Assembly: GCA_002179805.1 (NCBI GenBank)
Contig: NAVB01004649.1
Span: forward strand, 1 to 11,803
DNA from: Acanthamoeba lenticulata
Taxonomy: Eukaryota > Discosea > Longamoebia > Acanthamoebidae
Direction: 5' to 3'
Length of the DNA stretch: 11,803 nt
Positions 8,001 through 11,803 of this stretch are shown here, in pieces. A program made the position numbers and the translations under genes. The notes beneath the pieces were generated by a model. It ran no database searches, was not told where the DNA came from, and worked only from the letters and a program-made list of their open reading frames with translations. The first letter of the stretch is position 1; the number at the start of each line of letters is the position of its first letter.

Positions 8001-9329
8001 AGCACATAAAGTCCTGCGCGATGGCCAGCAGCGCGCTGTTGGTCCGGTGCCGCACCGCGCCGGCCGTGTTGTTGTTGAACCGACGCATCTTCTCGACCAG
8101 GCCCTGGAAGCGGCTGTTCCAGTCGCTCAGCGTCGGCGTCTGCGCGGCCTTCTTGTCTTTCTTTGATTTGTCCTCTGCCTCGCCGTCCTGCTGCGGCCAC
8201 ACGTACTGCGAGTGTTGTTGCTCTTCGGGCTCGGAACCGCTGACATCTGAGTAATAGCTCGAGTCCGCCGCGAAGCGGCGCGGCTTCTCTTCTACGGGCT
8301 CGAGCTGCACGCCTTCGTGTGGCTTGTCCTTCTTGTCCTTCTTAGCTTTCGCTTTCGCTTTCGTTTTCGCTTTCGCTTTCGCTTTCGCTTTCTCTTTCGT
8401 CTTCGTTTTCGCTTTTGGTGACTGGCCGGCTTGTGTTGTTGTCTCCAACGTTGGTGGCTCGGGTGCAAAATCTTGCTCGTCCGTGTAGAGGCTGTACATT
8501 TCATTGGCCTCGACGTACTGGCTCGAGCAATACTCGCTCGCCGTGGCACTGGACACTTCATCGTCCTCATCATCGTCGTCCTCTTCCTTGTCCTCGGTCT
8601 GCCGCTCGCCGCTTTCGTTCTTCTGGCGTCGTTTTCGTTCTTCAGGCTGCTCCGCCACCGTCGCATCACCGCTGCGTTGCGGCACCGGCGCGGTGAGCAC
8701 GGCCTCGAGACGGGCGAGAAGCTTGTCGCGCCTTCGCTTCTCGACGCCCACGCTGGCACAGGCGTCGTTGAGGAGCTCCACCCAGCGGTCGCGCTCGCCT
8801 TCGCTGGAGAAGCAAACCAAGTAGCCTTGTGTCGGGCCATGAAGGGTCAGGCAGTTCTTCTTGCCCGTGAGCGAGATCAACTGGACGTCCACAGCACTGT
8901 TTTGTTTTTGTTTAAAAGTAAATTTATTTTAATTTTATTTTATAAAATGATGTTGTTTCATGTTGGGATGTCAACGCTCGACAACTTCAGGGACAGGAGA
9001 CGAACCTCCAGGAGGAATTGAGGGCAATCAGCCACTTGTAGGGCTCAGTGAAGTTCTCTGAGGCAAAGAAGTAGAGATATCCCTCCTTCAGGACCAGGGC
9101 AAACTTTTTCCACAGCTTCAACACTCCCTTTTCCTGCAGAGGTGGTGATACAGCGTAGCCATATGGATAGCAAGAATTAAAATAAATAATAATAAAAATC
9201 ATAAATAGCACCAAATATTCTCACCTTAAGGACATGGACGTTTAAGGCGGAGGCTTCATTGAAGTGGAAAGGGCAGGCACTGGCTTCTTGGGCATACCCC
9301 CGCTGGGTGAGGGGACGTCGCGACAGCAT
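5062..9329 (-). CDS. PH domain, Clu-like domain and TPR protein
   Basis: Twelve minus-strand exons: 9329-9225, 9133-9006, 8896-7819, 7737-7649, 7567-7447, 7361-7133, 7033-6886, 6808-6073, 5991-5886, 5804-5693, 5586-5430 and 5334-5062. They total 3282 nt, 1093 aa, with all phases consistent. Residues about 38-125 form a PH domain (GVLKLWKKFALVLKEGYLYF, ending with an ERDRWVELL helix), which suggests phosphoinositide or membrane binding. A charged linker has Asp/Glu runs and a Lys/Ala repeat (239-269). Residues about 337-632 resemble the Clu domain: LGGLAGGVKYVVHNILFKFA, AGHELKGAACYFN, GLDGRYYLIDLARVMPPEFP (538-557) and LYRLLRPEFV. Then come an Ala/Glu/Arg-rich helix, a poly-Ser run (about 773-793), and TPR-like helices (about 914-1060) including LWAWGQLQCQMGNHQAGGER. 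Its function is not known to me; Clu relatives act in mitochondrial distribution and mRNA binding, but that is only an analogy. The first exon (start 9329) is the least certain part. Confidence 0.88.
5587..5692 (-). other. Intron 10 of the PH/Clu/TPR gene with a Z-DNA-prone tract
   Basis: This 106-nt intron runs from GTCCGAC to AACAG, and removing it joins YLVAI to NPQSVEAL in a continuous TPR-like segment. Its 3' half alternates purine and pyrimidine (GC and GT/CA steps) almost without break at 5607-5618 and 5619-5639. Confidence 0.7.
5992..6072 (-). other. Intron 8 of the PH/Clu/TPR gene (stop-free, 81 nt)
   Basis: The donor GTAAGA and acceptor CTCGCAG bound 81 nt that read open in the coding frame (27 codons). 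The intron is inferred because the flanking exons join as VFRRGFVLELED and because neighbouring introns have nearly the same size (77-81 nt). Retention would not shift the frame. Confidence 0.6.
6328..6390 (-). repeat. Trinucleotide repeat encoding poly-Ser
   Basis: On the plus strand a run of GAC, GAT, GAA and GAG triplets lies inside exon 8 of the PH/Clu/TPR gene. In the minus-strand frame it gives about 20 consecutive serines (TCA, TCG, TCT and TCC codons), followed by two tryptophans. It separates the Ala/Arg-rich helix from the following segment and is probably a flexible, length-variable linker. Confidence 0.85.
6835..6878. repeat. 16-bp tandem repeat carrying TGACGTCAGCA, in intron 7
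   Basis: Three units lie head to tail: TGACGTCAGCATGAGA (6835-6850), TGACGCCAGCACGAGA (6851-6866) and TGACGTCAGCAC (6867-6878, partial). The first and third contain the palindromic TGACGTCA, the core of CRE/ATF-type bZIP sites. The array fills more than half of the 77-nt intron 7 (6809-6885) of the PH/Clu/TPR gene. The same 11-mer occurs in intron 5 of the LRR gene. Confidence 0.85.
7041..7076. repeat. 13-bp tandem repeat in intron 6 of the PH/Clu/TPR gene
   Basis: The unit GCACGACACGAAC occurs at 7041-7053 and 7054-7066, and as GCACGACACG at 7067-7076. It sits just inside the 3' splice site of intron 6 (7034-7132, minus-strand gene). A reverse-complement segment, GTGTCGTG, lies nearby at about 7095-7102, so the intron RNA could fold into a hairpin. 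Confidence 0.85.
7362..7446 (-). other. AT-rich intron 5 with poly(A)-like sense tract
   Basis: In sense (minus) orientation this 85-nt intron is a long A tract broken by single C residues, ending TTTTAATAACAG. It interrupts the Clu-like region between SALLK and TAAEKLNL. Unlike most introns here, which are GC-rich, it resembles introns 1 and 2 of the same gene. Confidence 0.75.
8345..8416 (-). repeat. Hexanucleotide repeat encoding Lys/Ala/Thr linker
   Basis: The plus strand shows an imperfect (CTTTCG)n array about 72 bp long with occasional CTTTCT, TTTTCG and CTTCGT variants. On the coding minus strand the unit reads mainly AAA-GCG, giving KAKAKTKAKAKAK-type sequence at residues 239-269, followed by KKDKKDK. 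This is low-complexity, strongly basic and probably disordered. Confidence 0.88.
8897..9005 (-). other. AT-rich intron 2 inside the PH domain
   Basis: This 109-nt intron (donor GTTCGTC, acceptor AAAACAG) splits the PH domain between YKWLIALNSSW and AVDVQLISLTGK. It is AT-rich in its 3' half. The junction is phase 2 and gives a continuous beta-strand pattern. Intron 1 (9134-9224, GTGAGA to CTGCAG) is similarly AT-rich. Confidence 0.75.
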
Positions 9330-9427
9330 CCAGTGAGGTTGCCTGGCGGCAAGGAGGAAAAAGAAGCAAAAAAAAGGCCAAAACACAAACGGAAATGAAA
9401 CGAAAAATAAAAAACAACACAGAACGG
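9330..9427. promoter_or_regulatory. 98-bp shared divergent promoter/leader
   Basis: The spacer lies between the ATG of the PH/Clu/TPR gene (minus, 9329) and the ATG of the small unknown gene (plus, 9428). It is A/G-rich on the plus strand, so it gives a pyrimidine-rich leader to the minus-strand gene, as at the LRR/folD spacer. The sense-strand sequence just before 9329 (a T/C tract and then GCCGCCAG) could also be a 3' splice site of an unseen upstream exon. Confidence 0.55.
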
Positions 9428-9986
9428 ATGAAGGTGATAGTGCATGTGCGGGAGAAAGTGGTGCAGGTTCAGTGTGGGCCCGGCACGCAGAGACTCAAAT
9501 GGCTCGGGCACGTTGGTAAGTCGACTCTCCAAAACTGATTTGCGATTTATTGTCCTTGGCAACTCAGTGGGACTGTGCTGCATTGTGCTCCGTCATGCTG
9601 TGCAGGCATCGCTCGATACGACAACAACAATGGCATGGAGCTGGGTACTGCTGCCTTCCCCTCCCTCCTCTCTTCCTACACAAGTTGCAGCTTCAAGCCA
9701 CTACACCACACCTACGATGACCTGGTCTGGGGCCTGCAGGCACGCCCAAGGCTATCAAGACCGAGGACGGTACTCTGCTCGACATGAACGCCATCATTCG
9801 GGACACACTCACAGACGAAGCGCACGTCTGGGTCCTCATTCGAGGTTTGTACAAAAACTGCTCTGGCGTAGTGGGTTTTGTCTTGTCTTTCTCATTTCAT
9901 CGCTGACCTGCATCCCCACGCGTGTTGCTCTTGTTCTTCTTGGGTGACACCTGCCCACAGATGATGAGGTTCTTCCGGCTCTGTAA
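9428..9986 (+). CDS. Small conserved-looking protein of unknown function, possible ubiquitin-like fold
   Basis: Exons 9428-9515, 9606-9644, 9740-9844 and 9961-9986 give 258 nt, 85 aa; the introns are GT-AG and 90, 95 and 116 nt. The donors GTAAGT and GTACTG, and the acceptors GTGCAG, CTGCAG and CCACAG, are good. I do not recognise a named family. Visible features: an opening strand (MKVIVHVREKVVQVQC), then a helix-like TQRLKWLGHVGIARYD, then GTPKAIKTEDGTLLDMNAII and a closing HVWVLI strand. The order strand-strand-helix-strand-strand would suit a beta-grasp (ubiquitin-like) domain, which is only an inference. The KTEDGTLLDMNAIIRDTL and KWLGHV stretches look like motifs under constraint. The 39-nt and 26-nt coding exons are tiny, so the last junction is the least secure. 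The gene is divergent from the PH/Clu/TPR gene. Confidence 0.72.
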
Positions 9987-10370
9987 AGATGTTCGTTCTT
10001 TACGAAAGCTATCACTTTTTCTGAGGTCAGCACCATCCCCAAGCACGTTTGTTGCGCGTCGTCAAGCCGTTCATGAGTGCGCGGACTTGTTGCTGGTCTG
10101 CTCGTCCTGGGGAAGAGGTTGTTGCACGAAGCGACACACCAACACCTGTTGTTGGCAGGAACGGAGTTGTGCGTCGAAGAGAAACGTGACAACAAATCTC
10201 GCGTGAGCCACTTTCTTGTTGGGTCGCTTCAAGCAAGGTGACTCCTCTCGCAAGGCCTGGGGTAACGCGTATTGGGGCCACCAGAAGACGGGCTAGAGAA
10301 GTGCTTGTCCTGGCTTGTTTGATTTTTACTCTACACAAGTCACTCTCCACACTCACTCTACACTACACAC
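9987..10370 (+). promoter_or_regulatory. 384-bp intergenic region with CH-gene leader
   Basis: I see no supportable gene here: open frames on both strands are short and lack any family pattern. It must hold the 3' end of the small unknown gene and the promoter of the CH-domain gene. The last 42 nt (10329-10370) form a nearly G-free tract of repeated CACTC and CTACAC words, probably the transcribed leader. No AATAAA or clear TATA box is present. Confidence 0.5.
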
Positions 10371-10872
10371 ATGGCGTCTCGCGTTCCTGTCGGTGACTCG
10401 GCTGCCCAGCAGCAGACTGGCGCCTTCCACGGCCCGTCGTATGGCCTCGACGCCGAGCTGAAGGAGAAGATGGACTCCAAGTACGACGTTGCCCAGGAGC
10501 AGGGCATCAGGGAGTGGATGGAGAGCAAGGGCGTGCCCGTCGAGGGCGACTTCCACGCGGCCCTCAAGAACGGCGTCAAGCTCTGCGAGTGCGTTCTCAT
10601 CCATTTCGCCCTCGTACTTCGCCCGTGTTGTGCTTACGTTGTGTTATCGTTGTCGCAGGCTGGCCAACAAGCTCCACCCGGGCATCGTGTCGCGCATCCA
10701 GAAGGCGCCGGCCCCCTTCGTGCAGATGGAGAACATCGCCAACTTCCTCAAGGCCGCGGAGAACCTCGGCGTCCGCAAGAACGAGCTCTTCCAGACCGTC
10801 GATCTCTACGAGGCCAAGAATATGTCGGCGGTCCTCATCACCCTGGGCGCCCTCCGGCGGTCCAAGCCCTAA
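10371..10872 (+). CDS. Calponin-homology (CH) domain protein, transgelin/calponin type
   Basis: Exons 10371-10588 and 10659-10872 join across a 70-nt intron (GTGCGT to TCGCAG) to 432 nt, 143 aa. Residues about 28-140 are one CH domain of the transgelin type: an ELKEKMDSKYD helix, IREWMESKG, ALKNGVKLCELANKLHPG (65-81), FVQMENIANFLKAAENLGV (93-111) and LFQTVDLYEAKNMSAVLITL (116-135), the last being the most diagnostic. The first 25 residues are a Ser/Gln/Ala-rich tail. The protein ends right after the CH domain, so the C-terminal calponin/CLIK repeat of transgelin and calponin is absent. A single CH domain of this type usually binds or bundles actin weakly or acts as a scaffold; cytoskeletal localisation is inferred from the family. 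Confidence 0.93.
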
Positions 10873-11282
10873 GAGAGCGAGAGCCGCTTCTTCACTCGGG
10901 CCACCTTTTCATGATCTCCCAAACTGTTTCATCTTCCATCTTTTTCATGAACATAGAGTTGTTCTTGTCACAAAGCCGTGAAAAAAGAGCAAATTTTGCG
11001 GCCCTATTTCCAAAAGAGCAACCGATTCGAGTCTGGGCCCCTGCTCGTAACGACTTGGGCGTTGAAAGCAACCTGTCTTCTTAAGCTGCTAAATGCTCCA
11101 ACACGACTGGTTCAGGTTTGGGCTCTTCGTGCCTTGCTGCAGTGGGCATGTTGACGTACCACGGGGCGCCTACCTTTTGACGAGTCTGTCCTTTTTCTCT
11201 ACTTTTTTGTTTAACTGAAGCGGTCAAGAACTCTCTTGGCTGTTAAGGCCACCTTTGGCAAAGAAAGAAAACACAAGAGACC
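10873..11282. other. 410-bp intergenic region, no gene seen
   Basis: Neither strand holds a frame with recognisable protein features, and no RNA gene structure was seen. The region must contain the 3' UTR of the CH gene and the promoter of the nucleoside-hydrolase-like gene. A T-rich stretch (about 11188-11212) lies 70-95 nt before the next ATG. No AATAAA hexamer is seen near the CH stop codon. Confidence 0.5.
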
Positions 11283-11803
11283 ATGGAAGCGACGTCTGCC
11301 ACCACCGGCACTGTGGAGACACATGCCCACACAACAACGACAGACGGCGTTCCGGCCGACTGGCCGGTGCCGCTGGTGCGACTGCCCGACGAGAGCCGCG
11401 GGCAACCGATGGACGTCCTGTTCGACATGGAGACCAACGACCCCGATGACTACCTCACGCTGTACCTCATCATCCTCCCCAAGAGCACCACAACCTTATC
11501 GTACGTCTGCGTGATCGTTGACGCCGCGTGGTGGTGATGGGGCGGGGCGCGCAGATGCCTGCTGGCGGGGCACCCGATGGTGAACTTGCGCGCGGTGACG
11601 ATCATGCCGGGCACGCGACAGCAGGTGGGCGTCGTGCGACACACCCTCCGGCGGCTCGGCCTGCCCCACCTCAAGATAGGTACCTGCACCTCGACTGACA
11701 TTTTCCCACCATTTTGATTTGTTTTTCTTTCCAATCATTATTTTATAATAAATAGAAATCAAATTTTTTCTGTTTTTTTAAATAAATGAAATTGCACTTT
11801 TCT
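11283..11803 (+). CDS. Nucleoside-hydrolase-like protein (IunH superfamily), 5' part only
   Basis: Exon 1 is 11283-11500 and exon 2 is 11555-11679; a further intron (GTACCTG) starts at 11680 and runs past the edge. The ATG has a good context (A at -3, G at +4). About 114 residues are visible, while family members are near 300. After a Thr/Ala-rich lead, VLFDMETNDPDDYLTLYL (45-62) stands where the calcium-binding DxDxxxDD motif of nucleoside hydrolases is expected, and LLAGHPMVNLRAVTIMPGT after the junction matches the next strand-helix-strand of the fold. Such enzymes split ribonucleosides into base and ribose in salvage. Asp48, Asp55 and Asp56 are likely metal ligands, but Glu50 replaces the second Asp and there is one extra residue, so substrate and activity are uncertain. 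Reading on through the donor would stop after 14 codons. Confidence 0.75.

Noticed and set aside
7381..8166. Plus-strand open frame of 261 codons
   Set aside because: It is antisense to the Clu-like exons, its start is in the T tract of intron 5, and no recognisable motif is present.
8292..8840. Arg/Lys-rich minus-strand frame
   Set aside because: It is a shifted reading of the Lys/Ala hexanucleotide repeat in exon 3; the correct frame is fixed by the PH and Clu-like sequence on both sides.
10027..10356. Minus-strand open frame of 109 codons in the intergenic space
   Set aside because: No domain or conserved-looking motif, no partner exon, and composition like the surrounding non-coding sequence.
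11022..11040. T-loop-like GATTCGAGTC suggesting a tRNA
   Set aside because: The flanking bases do not pair as a T-stem, and no acceptor or anticodon arm can be drawn around it.

Overview
This looks like nuclear DNA of a protist with compact, GC-rich, intron-rich genes; Acanthamoeba or a close amoebozoan relative is the best fit. The reasons are eukaryotic-only families (ESCRT-III CHMP2/Vps2, PH plus Clu-like plus TPR, calponin-type CH domain), short GT-AG introns of about 54-143 nt, C/G-ending codons, and very small gaps between genes. The assignment rests on gene style and remembered family patterns, not on a database search.

I resolve seven genes and 29 introns. From left to right: (1) a minus-strand leucine-rich-repeat protein whose C-terminus leaves the window (1-2638), with one apparent lost base in exon 1; (2) a plus-strand stand-alone FolD, methylene-THF dehydrogenase/cyclohydrolase, with five exons and 291 aa (2711-3970); (3) a plus-strand CHMP2/Vps2 ESCRT-III subunit with four exons and 206 aa (4074-4971); (4) a large minus-strand PH, Clu-like and TPR protein with twelve exons and 1093 aa (5062-9329); (5) a small plus-strand protein of unknown function with four exons and 85 aa (9428-9986); (6) a plus-strand transgelin-like single CH-domain protein with two exons and 143 aa (10371-10872); (7) the 5' part of a plus-strand nucleoside-hydrolase-like gene (11283 to the edge).

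Genes 1/2 and 4/5 are divergent pairs sharing spacers of only 72 and 98 bp. Genes 3/4 converge with 90 bp between stop codons. Two spaces longer than 300 bp (9987-10370 and 10873-11282) hold no gene that I can support. The genes do not form one pathway: folate one-carbon metabolism, membrane scission, actin binding and nucleoside salvage are side by side, as is usual in such genomes. No mobile element, tRNA, rRNA or CRISPR array was seen.

The most unusual signals are in introns: TGACGTCAGCA motifs (bZIP/CRE-like) as a 22-bp palindrome in gene 1 and as a 16-bp tandem repeat in gene 4, a 13-bp tandem repeat, a Z-DNA-prone tract, 5' splice sites that favour GTRCG over GTRAG, and two stop-free introns of length divisible by three.
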